The translations under genes and the position numbers were made by a program. A DNA stretch of 64,000 nt from assembly GCF_001650735.1 (NCBI RefSeq), contig NZ_LXVY01000001.1:1-64000 (forward strand). Reading direction: 5' to 3'. How positions within the stretch are numbered: the first letter of the stretch is position 1; each line of letters begins with the position of its first letter. Below, one piece after another: positions 44,301 to 52,613 of this stretch. The notes below the pieces were generated by a model that was not told the origin of the DNA, searched no databases, and was given only the letters and a program-made list of their open reading frames with translations. Source of the stretch: Sphingomonas sp. TDK1 (lineage in GTDB: Bacteria > Pseudomonadota > Alphaproteobacteria > Sphingomonadales > Sphingomonadaceae).

Positions 44301-44442
44301 GGTGCTCACGATCCCGGCGCATGTCGCCTATGCCCGTCGCAGCGGATCGCGGTGGTCGGCGTGGCGGGACAGGCTACCGCGTCTGTTCAATGCCCGGCTG
44401 TGGCGGCGCCTCGCCGCCTCCCGGCACATCACCATCGACTAG
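41353..44442 (+). CDS. two-component sensor histidine kinase with propeller sensor
   Basis: This 1029-residue membrane sensor starts with a signal peptide (cleavage near AWAAG), followed by beta-propeller repeats (about 35-640; DGYLWLGTGSGLYRFDG and EGNIWVGTNLGLDQF are typical). A Y_Y_Y domain follows (about 675-745, FRYQLEGIDDGW), then one transmembrane span (about 753-776). The kinase has the HisKA_3 H-box around residue 801 (RERIARELHDTLLQS) and an ATP-binding domain (EAVANVRQHANA, DDGAGIP, GLQGMRERA). Such propeller kinases usually sense breakdown products of polymers or drugs. The NarL regulator at 40129 is the likely partner. The stop overlaps the opposite GNAT gene by four bases. Confidence 0.93.
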   Translation: MSLAAKYRILTILAPLWSIGDAWAAGEPRSLQQLRHTAWTVREGAPPEIWALAQSRDGYLWLGTGSGLYRFDGARFDKFRPFPREHLPSLNVNSLLATRTGDLWIGFASGAVARLRAGHLTTFDLGIPSVPVLALAEDRAGMIWAVLGEDNRGGVARFHRGRWQMLDRRHGVAAGAATSVVAASDGAIWIAVGGELAVLRPGAVRFARVPASASERPQLRQAPDGAIWLSTGARPGLQRIAGSAAGERQTWVQPPRTANPRAESMLFDRRGGLWGTYGSGGVFRLGLGWIGGALLPNGVRERFGVERGLTSNLANPILEDREGNIWVGTNLGLDQFRETSAVVATGLPTDSRNGYRIAPGPAGAMLVTTNEALFLASPGRTAQKLGRLPRRPLILHTDALARVWIGTDRTLGIWSGTTVRDVPLPWRKPTPFALVEETPGRICVSSPNGAFCRKNDRWEPEPRLATTGNPPTQLLRDGTGRTWIAEGDRIELIEGRTRRAFSARKDLALGTVVVIAVRGSHVYAGGDFGLARFDGTRFVTLRSDVHPFLSRTAGIVETAAGDLWLNTAGGVVRIAKVDIEEAFAHPSRPLKARVFDRDDGMPGVAQQDSWSQTAIEASDGRLWFLTRVGVAWIDPDQLFFNRLPPPVIIKSLTAGGRTYSGEAPVRLPKGTSNLQIAYTATSLSVPSRVQFRYQLEGIDDGWVDAGARREAFYTGLAPGSYRFRLMAANEDGVWNRQGATLAFEIPPTFVQSWAFRLLCGLGALLILWLLYRLRLRAAAHRIRARMAERMGERERIARELHDTLLQSVQTLTLHVQVAVEDLPQNTPERAKLESALNRADRAISEGRDRVRDLRTQLDPDGIVEILAGIVAEQGFDPAMAVRIQANGDIRPLGQIALDEIVRIVGEAVANVRQHANATQLRIDIRFARPFTIRLSDDGAGIPAPVLDCGRKAGHYGLQGMRERARKLRGTLAIRAPAGGGTELVLTIPAHVAYARRSGSRWSAWRDRLPRLFNARLWRRLAASRHITID

Positions 44443-44735
44443 ACCGGCTGGGACTCCGCCAGGAGATCCCGCTCTTCAGGATGGCGCTGTAGATAGGCGC
44501 TGACGAACGGACAGCGCGAGACGATCCGCAATCCCTGCGCGCGCACGTCTGCCAGCGCCCCGGCGATCAGGCGGCTGGCGATCCCCTGCCCTTCGAGGGC
44601 CTTGGGGACGACCGTGTGGGTGAAGACGAGGATGCCGTCGCGACGCCGATATTCCGAAAAGGCGATTCCCTTCGCGGTCGCCAGTTCGTAGCGGCGCGCG
44701 TCCAGGTTGTTCCGAACTTCGCTGTCACCGTGCAT
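44439..44735 (-). CDS. small GNAT-type N-acetyltransferase
   Basis: This 98-residue protein is of the short GNAT type. It has a strand pair (ELATAKGIAFSEYRRRDG, ILVFTHTVVPKALEGQGIASRLI) that includes the acetyl-CoA-binding Q/G-x-G pattern, and ends in RIVSRCPFVSAYLQRHPE. These small proteins (YjdJ- or NATD1-like) bind acetyl-CoA; their acceptors are mostly unknown. ATG 44735 has GGAGG upstream. It converges on the sensor kinase gene. Confidence 0.88.
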   Translation of the reverse strand: MHGDSEVRNNLDARRYELATAKGIAFSEYRRRDGILVFTHTVVPKALEGQGIASRLIAGALADVRAQGLRIVSRCPFVSAYLQRHPEERDLLAESQPV

Positions 44736-44774
44736 CGTCGCTCCTCCACCATCGAATGGGGCGCGCGCTCCCAT

Positions 44775-45653
44775 CTAGCGCAGATGGCGCTGGAGGAAGC
44801 CGCGCATATACTCGGCGATCACGCCCGCATGCGTCTCCAGCGCGAAGTGGCCTGCGTCGAGCAGGTGCACTTCGGCGTCGGGCAGGTCGCGACGAAACGC
44901 TTCCGCACCCGCGGGCAGGAAGAACGGGTCTTTCGCCCCCCATACCGCCAGCAAAGGTGGCTGCCGCTGGCGCAGATAGGCATGGATGCGCGGGTACAGC
45001 GCCACGTTGCGCGCATAATCGGCGATCAGGTCCAACTGGATACTGTCCTGCCCCGGGCGGGCCAGCAGCGCGGCATCCAGCCAATAGCCTTCGGGAGCGA
45101 CTTGGATCCCGTCCGGCGCGCCATGCGTATATTGCCAACGCGTGGTCTCGAGGGTGAACATGCTCCGCATCGCGTCGCGGTTGGCTGGCGAAGGATCTGC
45201 CCAATAGGCGCGGGTAGGCGCCCAGCCTTCGCTCATGCCCTCTTCATAGGCGTTGCCGTTCTGCGAGACGATCGCGCGGATCGCGTCCGGGCGCTGCAGG
45301 GCGAGGCGAAACCCGACGGGCGCGCCGTAATCGAAGAGGTACAGCGCGTACCGCCGCAGACCGAGCGCATCGCAAAAGGCGCCGATCGTCTCCGCGAGGC
45401 GCTCGAAACTGTACACGAAGCCTTCGGGTACGTCGGTGAAGCCGAACCCGGGCAGGTCCGGGGCGACCACGCGGTACCGATCGGCCAAGCGGGGCATCAA
45501 CGCGCGGAACTGATGCGACGAGCTCGGAAAGCCGTGCAGCAGCAGGATTACGGGATTCCCGGGATCGCCGGCCGCTCGGTAGAAGAACGACACCCCCGCC
45601 GCTTCGGCCCGGTGGACGGATGTCTCAAGATGCTCGGACGGACGCTGCATCAT
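44775..45653 (-). CDS. alpha/beta hydrolase, dehalogenase/epoxide-hydrolase-like
   Basis: This 292-residue hydrolase has an aspartate nucleophile, D108 in LFDYGAPVG, where lipases have serine. This places it with haloalkane dehalogenases, epoxide hydrolases and relatives. The oxyanion motif LLLHGFPSSSHQF and the catalytic histidine in DAGHFALET are present. No signal peptide is seen. ATG 45653 has GAGG close upstream. It is a close paralogue of the exported hydrolase encoded divergently at 45893, with the same order of motifs. It lies 39 bases before the GNAT gene in the same direction. Confidence 0.88.
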   Translation of the reverse strand: MMQRPSEHLETSVHRAEAAGVSFFYRAAGDPGNPVILLLHGFPSSSHQFRALMPRLADRYRVVAPDLPGFGFTDVPEGFVYSFERLAETIGAFCDALGLRRYALYLFDYGAPVGFRLALQRPDAIRAIVSQNGNAYEEGMSEGWAPTRAYWADPSPANRDAMRSMFTLETTRWQYTHGAPDGIQVAPEGYWLDAALLARPGQDSIQLDLIADYARNVALYPRIHAYLRQRQPPLLAVWGAKDPFFLPAGAEAFRRDLPDAEVHLLDAGHFALETHAGVIAEYMRGFLQRHLR

Positions 45654-45892
45654 TACCTCATCTCGGAACCGCGGCGGCGCGGCCGGGCTCGCCCCCTCTT
45701 CGCCGACCATCAAGGCGACGCAAGTAAATCCGTGTATATTTTGGTATAAGGATGCGACGCCTTAAATATCATGCGCCAATCCTCCACCATCACGCTTCAC
45801 GATATTTTACCACAAGCGACACCATCTTGCGCCGGATCGGATTACTTCTTTGCGAGAGCCGAAGCGCGTTTCAGCTCGCAAGGAGATCATGC

Positions 45893-46873
45893 ATGAAACG
45901 ACTTTTGATGCGAGCGGCGCTCGTCGCTGCCACGATTGCTGCCGCCCCTCCGGCGTTTGCCTTCCCCGAAGGCGCGCCGGACTCACCCGCGCCGAGCATC
46001 AGCGTGCCGGTGATCCACTATCGCACCGCCACGATCGACGGGGTGAAAGTGTTCTACCGCGAGTCCGGCCCCGCCGACGGGCCGGTAGTCCTGCTGCTGC
46101 ACGGCTTCCCCACCTCGTCGCACATGTTCCGCAACCTGATCCCGCTGCTCGCCGACAAATATCGCGTGATCGCGCCGGACTATCCCGGTTACGGCCAGAG
46201 CGACGCGCCCGACCACACGGCGTTTGCCTACACCTTCGCCAACCAGGCGGATATCGTCGACAAGCTCGTCGCGCAGCTCGGCGCCAAGCGCTACGCCTTG
46301 TACGTGATGGATTATGGAGCGCCGATCGGCTACCGGCTCGCGCTCAAGCACCCGGAGCGGGTGAGCGGGCTGATCGTGCAGAACGGCAACGCCTATGACG
46401 AAGGACTGCAGTCGCCCTTCTGGGATCCCATCAAGGTCTATTGGCGCGACCGCTCGCAGAAGAACCGCGACGCGCTGAACAACCTCGTCACGCTCGACAT
46501 CACCAAGTTCCAATATACCGATGGCATGGGGGACGTTGCCCGCATCAGCCCCGATAACTGGGTGCACGATCAGGCGCTGCTCGATCGCCCCGGCAACCGC
46601 GACGTCCAGCTCGACATGCTCGGCGATTATGGCTCGAACGTGCCGCTATACCCGCAATTCCAGGCGTTCTTCCGCACGCACCGGCCACCGACGCTGATCG
46701 TCTGGGGCAAGAACGACAAGATCTTCCCGGAGGATGGGGCGCACCCCTATCTGCGCGACCTGCCCAAGGCCGAGATCCACATCCTCGATTCGGGGCATTT
46801 CGCACTCGAAGATCGCCTTGACGTGATGGCCCCGCTGATCCGGAGCTTCTTGGATCGCAATCTCGCAAAATGA
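45893..46873 (+). CDS. exported alpha/beta hydrolase, dehalogenase/epoxide-hydrolase-like
   Basis: This 326-residue protein starts with a signal peptide ([13 protein letters not shown], cleavage near AFAFP), so it acts outside the cytoplasm. The oxyanion motif is [13 protein letters not shown], the nucleophile D140 is in VMDYGAPIG and the histidine is in [15 protein letters not shown] precedes ATG 45893. The protein is highly similar to the cytoplasmic paralogue on the other strand, differing mainly by the leader. The 240-base divergent region is AT-rich and contains a short palindrome (TAAGG-N8-CCTTA near 45747-45764). The substrate is unknown. Confidence 0.9.
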   Translation: MKRLLMRAALVAATIAAAPPAFAFPEGAPDSPAPSISVPVIHYRTATIDGVKVFYRESGPADGPVVLLLHGFPTSSHMFRNLIPLLADKYRVIAPDYPGYGQSDAPDHTAFAYTFANQADIVDKLVAQLGAKRYALYVMDYGAPIGYRLALKHPERVSGLIVQNGNAYDEGLQSPFWDPIKVYWRDRSQKNRDALNNLVTLDITKFQYTDGMGDVARISPDNWVHDQALLDRPGNRDVQLDMLGDYGSNVPLYPQFQAFFRTHRPPTLIVWGKNDKIFPEDGAHPYLRDLPKAEIHILDSGHFALEDRLDVMAPLIRSFLDRNLAK

Positions 46874-47055
46874 CGGGCGTGGCGCCCGCGACGCCCGGGG
46901 TGTCTCGGGGCCGCACATCACGCATGGGACCGCATCTTCAGCCGGTTCATTCTGGTAAACACGCCACCGCATCGGTCGCGAAAAGATCTACGGGCGATAT
47001 AGCGCAGAAGCCGGTCGGAAATCGCCCGAACGGTCTAGTGAAAATGGAGCATTGG

Positions 47056-48030
47056 ATGCCGGAACCGGTGGCTTTGACAAGACGAGCGGCATTGACGACC
47101 ATCGGCGCATTGTCGGGTTCAGGCTTTCTGGGCGCGCACGCATGGGCACGTGCAGCGCGTATCCACAGCAGCGATGGCTATGCTTCAGTGCCGGGCGGGA
47201 AAATCTATTGGCGGCGGTTCGGCACCGGCGGCAAGACCCCACTGCTCACGCTGCACGGTGGCCCCGGCGCGGCGCACAACTATCTTTTGTCGATGCAGGC
47301 GCTGGCCGATGAACGTCCGGTGATCTTCTTCGACCAACTGGGCTGCGGCAAGGCGGACGCACCCGAAGACGAGCGCATCTACACCATCCAGCGCGCCGTC
47401 GACGAAGTCGATGCGGTCCGGGAAGCGCTGGGGCTCCGCCGGGTGGTGCTGTACGGGCATAGCTGGGGGACGCTGCAGGCAATTGAATATCTGTGCCAGG
47501 GCCGCGGCGCGGGCGTCGAGCGACTGATCCTTGGCGGCGCCTTTGCGAGCATACCCCAGGTCGTGGCCGGCATGCAGCGGCTGATCGACAGCATGCCGAA
47601 CGGCTTTGCCGAACGACTCCACGCGCTGGAGCAGGCCGGAAAGACCGGTGCTCCGGAATATGCCGCGCTCGTCCAGCAACTCTACGATCGTTTCCTGATG
47701 CGCGTCCCGCCGACACCGGACGCCGCCGCGAGCTTCGAGGCGCTGGGCAAATCGATCGCCTATCGCGTGCTCAACGGACCGAACGAATTCACCATCGTCG
47801 GCAAGATCAAGGACTGGGATCGCCGTAAGGACCTGAAGCGGATCACCCAGAAGACGCTGCTGACCACCGGCGAGTTCGACGAGGTCACGATGGACTGCCA
47901 CACGACGCTGCGCGACGGACTGGGCGGCGAGGCGCGGCTGGCGGTACTGAGCGGGTGCGCGCATATGACCATGGTCGAGAAGCCGGATCGCTACAATATG
48001 TTGCTCCGCACCTTCCTGGCGGAGCCCTGA
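47056..48030 (+). CDS. proline-iminopeptidase-type hydrolase, Tat-exported
   Basis: This 324-residue serine hydrolase of the prolyl-aminopeptidase branch has HGGPGAAHNYL for the oxyanion hole, FFDQLGCGKA, and nucleophile S136 in GHSWGTLQA. Histidine is expected in SGCAHMTMVE and aspartate in TGEFDEV. The N-terminus TRRAALTTIGALSGSG is a Tat-type leader. ATG 47056 has GGAG six bases upstream. It follows the exported alpha/beta hydrolase gene by about 180 bases on the same strand. It may release N-terminal residues from peptides or act on other amides. Confidence 0.88.
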   Translation: MPEPVALTRRAALTTIGALSGSGFLGAHAWARAARIHSSDGYASVPGGKIYWRRFGTGGKTPLLTLHGGPGAAHNYLLSMQALADERPVIFFDQLGCGKADAPEDERIYTIQRAVDEVDAVREALGLRRVVLYGHSWGTLQAIEYLCQGRGAGVERLILGGAFASIPQVVAGMQRLIDSMPNGFAERLHALEQAGKTGAPEYAALVQQLYDRFLMRVPPTPDAAASFEALGKSIAYRVLNGPNEFTIVGKIKDWDRRKDLKRITQKTLLTTGEFDEVTMDCHTTLRDGLGGEARLAVLSGCAHMTMVEKPDRYNMLLRTFLAEP

Positions 48031-48337
48031 TCGTGAGACAGCGAAGCGGACGACGGCGTTGATCCGTACCTGTGCCGGGGAATCGTGCCCGAGATCGATC
48101 TGCCCGCCCACGCCAGGCGGCGATCGCCGCCTATCCGGAAATCGGCGTGCCGGGGATCGCCCCCCTGTAACGGGTGACGGTATCGGGTGACTGGGGCATC
48201 AATCCCTATCTGTTCGACGTCAGCGACTGCACGCAAGGCCGACGCCGCCATGATGTCGGCTCTGCGTCACCGGTGCAAACCGATGGCGTTCGTGGCGGAC
48301 GCGAATGGGAATTCGGTAGTCGCGATTGCGGGTCTGG
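48031..48337. other. intergenic stretch without a recognisable gene
   Basis: This lies between a plus-strand hydrolase gene and the convergent tesA gene. I see no supported coding sequence, repeat or clear terminator. Confidence 0.5.
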
Positions 48338-49018
48338 TCATCCTGCGCGCGCCGCCGACCCGCGCAGCGCCTTGCGCACGCCGGGCAACATGCGGCCCAC
48401 GATGATATCGACACCCCGCGCGTTCGGATGCATCCCGTCGGCCTGGAGCAGCGCCCGATTGCCGGCCACCCCGTCGAGGAAAAACGGGTAGCGCGCTACC
48501 CCATGCTTCTTTGCAAGCGCGGGGTAGATGCCGTCGAAGGCGCGCCCATATTCCGGCCCCAGGTTCGGCGCGGCACGCATGCCGGCGAGCAGCACGGGGA
48601 TGCGCCGCTCGTGCAATTCGGTGAGGATGGCATCGAGATTGGTCCGGGTCTGCGACACCGGAAGGCCCCGGAGCATGTCGTTGGCACCGAGTTCGACGAT
48701 GACCAGATCCGGTGTGATGCCAAGGCCGCGCAATCCCCACCGCAAGCGTGCGCGGGCCTGCGCCGCCGTGTCGCCAGCAACACCGCCGTTGCGGACGGTC
48801 GCCGCCACGCCCGCCCGGCGCAGCGCCCCTTCCAGCCTCGCGGTGAATCCCAAGGCGGGCGGAAGGCCATAGCCGGCGCTGAGGCTGTCGCCGAATGCCC
48901 AGATCACCGGCGCGCGCGGCGCGGCATCCGCGTTCGGCGCAAATGCCAGGACCGGGAGCATCGCGAGATGGACAATCCCCCGCAACCCTCCATATCGCTT
49001 CAGGCGTGACCATGGCAT
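48338..49018 (-). CDS. tesA: arylesterase / acyl-CoA thioesterase I (SGNH hydrolase)
   Basis: This 226-residue periplasmic SGNH hydrolase has the GDSL block with nucleophile S45 (FGDSLSAGYGL), the block-II glycine (NGGVAGDTAA), the block-III asparagine (VELGANDMLRG) and the D-x-x-H block (DGMHPNARG). The N-terminal stretch is a signal peptide ending near ADAAP. ATG 49018 has GGAAGG upstream; ATG 49021 is an alternative. It is divergent from an ABC exporter pair in the tesA-ybbA-ybbP arrangement known from Escherichia coli. The start codons of tesA and ybbA overlap head to head. Confidence 0.93.
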   Translation of the reverse strand: MPWSRLKRYGGLRGIVHLAMLPVLAFAPNADAAPRAPVIWAFGDSLSAGYGLPPALGFTARLEGALRRAGVAATVRNGGVAGDTAAQARARLRWGLRGLGITPDLVIVELGANDMLRGLPVSQTRTNLDAILTELHERRIPVLLAGMRAAPNLGPEYGRAFDGIYPALAKKHGVARYPFFLDGVAGNRALLQADGMHPNARGVDIIVGRMLPGVRKALRGSAARAG

Positions 49019-49713
49019 CATCCCCTTCCGATAGCGCGCTGATCGACGCGCGCAACATTTCGCTATCGCTGGGGAAGGCGCCCGCCCGGGTGGACATCCT
49101 CCGCGGGATCGATCTGCGCGTGTCCGCGGGCGAAAGCGTCGCGCTGCTCGGGCCGTCGGGATCGGGGAAATCCTCGTTGATGGCGGTGCTCGCCGGTCTG
49201 GAGCGCCCGAGCGGCGGCACCGTATCGGTCGCCGGGCTGGACTTCACGGCGCTGGACGAAGATGCACTCGCCGTCGCGCGGCGCGGACGCATCGGCATCG
49301 TGCTGCAGGCCTTCCACCTGCTGCCGACGATGACCGCGCTGGAAAATGTCGCCGTGCCGCTGGAACTGGCCGGCGCGCGGGACGCATTCACGCGCGCCGA
49401 GTCGGAGCTCGCCGCTGTTGGCCTCGCGCACCGGACCGGTCATTATCCCGCGCAGCTCTCCGGCGGCGAGCAGCAGCGGGTGGCGATCGCACGGGCGCTG
49501 GTCGGGCGCCCGGCGCTGCTGTTCGCCGACGAGCCCACCGGCAACCTGGACACCGGCACCGGTGCCGCGATCATGGACCTGCTGTTCGAGCGGCACGCCG
49601 CCAGCGCCACGACGCTGTTCGTCATCACCCACGATCCCGCGCTCGCCGCGCGGTGCGGACGCGTCGTCACCCTCGCCGACGGGCGCATCGCCGCCGATCG
49701 GCAGCGCGCATGA
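49012..49713 (+). CDS. ybbA: ABC transporter ATP-binding protein YbbA (LolD/FtsE type)
   Basis: This 233-residue ATPase has Walker A (GPSGSGKSS), the Q-loop (LQAFHLLPTM), the signature LSGGEQQRVAIARAL, Walker B (LLFADEPTGNLD) and the H-loop (VITHD). It pairs with the permease YbbP, whose start codon overlaps its stop (ATGA). The YbbAP system is thought to act on envelope or lipophilic compounds together with TesA. Start ATG 49012 lies seven bases inside the divergent tesA gene. Confidence 0.93.
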   Translation: MASSPSDSALIDARNISLSLGKAPARVDILRGIDLRVSAGESVALLGPSGSGKSSLMAVLAGLERPSGGTVSVAGLDFTALDEDALAVARRGRIGIVLQAFHLLPTMTALENVAVPLELAGARDAFTRAESELAAVGLAHRTGHYPAQLSGGEQQRVAIARALVGRPALLFADEPTGNLDTGTGAAIMDLLFERHAASATTLFVITHDPALAARCGRVVTLADGRIAADRQRA

Positions 49714-52205
49714 GCGTCGCCTGGCGGCTGGCGCTGCGCGACCTGCGGCGCGGCGGGCGCGGGCTGGTGCTGCTGATCGCCTGTCTCTTCCTCGGCACTG
49801 CCGCGCTCGCCGGGATCGGCAGCCTCGCCGCCAGCCTGGTCGCGGCGCTCGATGCGAACGGGCGGCAGATAATGGGCGGCGATGTCGAGTTCACCGTCTC
49901 CCAGCGCCGCGCGACCGTAACGGAGCTCGCCGCCTTCACGGAAGCGGGGCGCGTGTCCGAGACCGTCTCGATGCGCGCGATGCTGCGCAAGCATGCCGAC
50001 AGCCCCGCGATGCTGATCGATCTGCGCGGGACGGATGTCGCCTGGCCGCTGGTCGGGCGCTTCCGGCTCGCGGCGGGTGCGCTGTCCGGCCGCCCCCGTG
50101 GTCGCGAAATCGCCATCGCGGCGGCGACGGCCGATCGGTTGGGTGTGCGGCCCGGCGACCGCGTGCGGCTGGGCTCGGCATGGCTGCGGGTGATCGGGAT
50201 CATCGCCGAGGAACCCGACCGGCTCGGCGCGGGATTCACGCTCGGACCGCCGGCGCTGATCGACCTCGCCGGGCTGGACGCGACCGCGCTGGTGCAGCCC
50301 GGCAGCCTTTACGAAAGCCATTATCGCATCGCGCTCGCGAAACCGGCAGACGCAGCCGACGTACAGAAGCGCCTTCTCGCCCGCCTGGCCGGTGCGGGCT
50401 GGACCGCGCGAACCAGCGACCGCGCGGCAGGCGGGCTGCGGCGCGGCATCGACCAGTTCGGCCAGTTCCTGATGCTGGTCGGGCTCGCCGCGCTCGCCAT
50501 CGCCGGCGTCGGCGTGGGGAGCGGCGTCACGGCCTATCTGGCGGGCAAGACCCGGATCATCGCGACACTCAAGGTGCTGGGCGCGACCTCCGGCACGATC
50601 GCGGCGATCTTCCTCGCGCAACTGGGGGCGGTCTCGGTGCTCGGCATCGGCAGCGGCCTGCTGGTCGGCGCCGCGGTTCCCTGGCTTCTGACCAGCCTCG
50701 TCGGCGCGTCGCTGCCGGTGCCGCCGCGCCTTGCGCTCTATCCGGTGCCGCTGGCCACCGCTGCCGTGCTGGCGCTGCTGGTGGCTCTGCTGTTCGCGCT
50801 GCCGGCGCTCGCCCGCGCGCGCGACGTGCCGGCGGCGACCCTGCTGCGCGACGCGCTCGGCGCGGGGCGCCGGCCGTCGAGGGTCGTCCTCGGCCTAATG
50901 GCGCTGCTGATGGCGGCGCTGGTCGCGCTTGCCGTGCTGACCGCGTCGGACCGGCTCCTCGCGCTCGGCTTCGTCGGTGCGGTGGCGGCGCTCATCGCGT
51001 TGTTGTGGAGCTTCGGTCTCGCCATCCGGTTCACCGCTTCGAAACTCCCGAGGGCGCGCACGCCGTTGCTGCGGCTGGCGATCGCCAATCTGCATCGCCC
51101 CGGTGCGCAGACGGACCGACTGGTGGTCGCCTTGGGCCTGGGCTTCTCGCTGTTCGTCGCGCTGGCGGTGATCGATGCCAGCCTCACCGCCGAGCTGCGC
51201 AATGCCGCGCCGGCCAAGGCCCCCCGCTTCTTCGCGATCGACCTGCAACCGGAAGACGCCGCGACCTTCACCCAGGCCGTCCGCAGCGTCGCGCCGGGAG
51301 CCGGGATCGAGACGCTGCCGTCACTGCGCGGATCGGTCGTCGCCCTGCGCGGCCAACGGGTCGCGGACATGAAGACGCTGCCCGAGGGCGCCTGGGTGCT
51401 GCGCGGCGACCGCACCCTCACCTGGTCGGCCACGCTCCCGCCCCGCAACACGGTCGTCGCAGGGCGATGGTGGCCGGCGGATTATCGCGGTCCCCCGCTC
51501 GTCTCGCTGGAAGACAAGGCGGCCGCCGCGCTGGGCCTCAAGGTCGGTGACAGCATCACCGTGTCGGTGCTCGGCGTCGACGTGCTGGCGCGGATCGCCG
51601 CCTTGCGCAAGATCGACTGGGGCGGGCTCGGGCTCAACTTCGCCATCGTCTTCTCGCCCGGCTATATCGAGGAAGCGCCGCACGGCCTGCTCGCCAGCGT
51701 GTACGCAGACCCGGGGCGCGACGGCGCGGTCATGCGCAGCGTCGGCACCGCCCTCCCCTCCGTCACGCTGATCCGGGTCGGCGACGTCATCGGCCAGCTC
51801 GGCGCGGTGCTCGGCCAGATCGCGGTGGCGATCCGCGCGGCAGCGGCGGTGACGGTGGCGGCGGGCATAGCCGTGCTGATCGGCGCCGTCTCCGCCTCGG
51901 CCCGCGCGCGGCGCTACGATGCGGTGATCCTCAAGCTGCTCGGCGGCAGCCGCCGTCAGGTGCTGGGCGCGCAGGCGCTGGAATATGCCTTGCTCGCTGC
52001 GGCCCTGGTGCTGGTGGCGGTCGGCGTCGGGAAGGGCGCGGGATGGTATGTCGTGACCCAGGTGTTCGCCATCGCCTGGGCGCCGCGCTGGGACATCGTC
52101 GCCGCGACGGTGGCGGCGGCCGTCGCGGCGACGCTCGGCATGGGCATCGTGGGCAGCCTCCCCGCCCTGCGCGCCCGGCCCGCCGCGGCGCTGCGCGACC
52201 TGTAG
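49710..52205 (+). CDS. ybbP: ABC transporter permease YbbP (FtsX-like)
   Basis: This 831-residue membrane protein has one N-terminal span and two FtsX-type blocks of spans (about residues 255-400 and 700-820). Further spans lie near 400-460 and a large periplasmic domain comes before each block. LALRDLRRGGRGLVLL at the start and LKLLGGSRRQVLGAQALEYALLA near the end are typical. It overlaps ybbA by four bases and forms an ABC complex with it. The gene ends 34 bases before the HNH gene. Confidence 0.92.
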   Translation: MSVAWRLALRDLRRGGRGLVLLIACLFLGTAALAGIGSLAASLVAALDANGRQIMGGDVEFTVSQRRATVTELAAFTEAGRVSETVSMRAMLRKHADSPAMLIDLRGTDVAWPLVGRFRLAAGALSGRPRGREIAIAAATADRLGVRPGDRVRLGSAWLRVIGIIAEEPDRLGAGFTLGPPALIDLAGLDATALVQPGSLYESHYRIALAKPADAADVQKRLLARLAGAGWTARTSDRAAGGLRRGIDQFGQFLMLVGLAALAIAGVGVGSGVTAYLAGKTRIIATLKVLGATSGTIAAIFLAQLGAVSVLGIGSGLLVGAAVPWLLTSLVGASLPVPPRLALYPVPLATAAVLALLVALLFALPALARARDVPAATLLRDALGAGRRPSRVVLGLMALLMAALVALAVLTASDRLLALGFVGAVAALIALLWSFGLAIRFTASKLPRARTPLLRLAIANLHRPGAQTDRLVVALGLGFSLFVALAVIDASLTAELRNAAPAKAPRFFAIDLQPEDAATFTQAVRSVAPGAGIETLPSLRGSVVALRGQRVADMKTLPEGAWVLRGDRTLTWSATLPPRNTVVAGRWWPADYRGPPLVSLEDKAAAALGLKVGDSITVSVLGVDVLARIAALRKIDWGGLGLNFAIVFSPGYIEEAPHGLLASVYADPGRDGAVMRSVGTALPSVTLIRVGDVIGQLGAVLGQIAVAIRAAAAVTVAAGIAVLIGAVSASARARRYDAVILKLLGGSRRQVLGAQALEYALLAAALVLVAVGVGKGAGWYVVTQVFAIAWAPRWDIVAATVAAAVAATLGMGIVGSLPALRARPAAALRDL

Positions 52206-52239
52206 CGGCGGGTCGCCAAAGCAGGTAGGAGCGCTGCCC

Positions 52240-52578
52240 ATGAACCGCAGACAGTCGAAGAAAGACCCCTATGGCGAGTTGCTCCGCGCCGAGGAGCCGC
52301 CCGAAGCACCTGTATTGTGCTGGCTGTGCGGCCGGCCGATGGGCAAGACGACCGTCTGGCACCATCCGGTGCCGAAGAGCCGTGGCGGGCGCGATGTCGT
52401 GCCGATGCATGCGATCTGCCAGCAGACATTGATCGCAAACTTCACCAACGCCGAACTGCAGCGCCACGGCACCGATGTCGAGGCGTTGCTGGCGAACCCC
52501 AATGTCCGAAAGTTCGTCGACTGGGTGGCGAACAAGGACCCCGACTTTACCGCGACCATCGCCAAGAAGCAGCGCTGA
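52240..52578 (+). CDS. HNH-family nuclease-like protein
   Basis: This 112-residue protein has a treble-clef HNH core: C27-x2-C30 (CWLCG), H41-H42 (HHPVPKSRGG) and H57 to C60 (PMHAIC). Such stand-alone HNH proteins are common in sphingomonads and are not tied to a mobile element here. The gene follows ybbP and converges on rsgA, with which it shares a terminator hairpin. Its biological role is unknown. Confidence 0.85.
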   Translation: MNRRQSKKDPYGELLRAEEPPEAPVLCWLCGRPMGKTTVWHHPVPKSRGGRDVVPMHAICQQTLIANFTNAELQRHGTDVEALLANPNVRKFVDWVANKDPDFTATIAKKQR

Positions 52579-52613
52579 CCCGCGCGGCCCCGGTCGTGCG
52601 TCAGCGCCTTTTG
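52572..52613. terminator. shared terminator of the HNH and rsgA genes
   Basis: GCGCTGAC (52572-52579) pairs with GTCAGCGC (52600-52607) across a 20-base loop. It is followed by CTTTT on the plus strand and by TGCTTCTT on the minus strand. The stem contains the stop codons of both convergent genes, so it can end transcription in both directions. Confidence 0.7.

Noticed and set aside
45747-45764. Palindrome TAAGG-N8-CCTTA between the two alpha/beta hydrolase genes
   Set aside because: Its arms are only five bases, no regulator gene is adjacent and it could easily occur by chance, so I did not call an operator.
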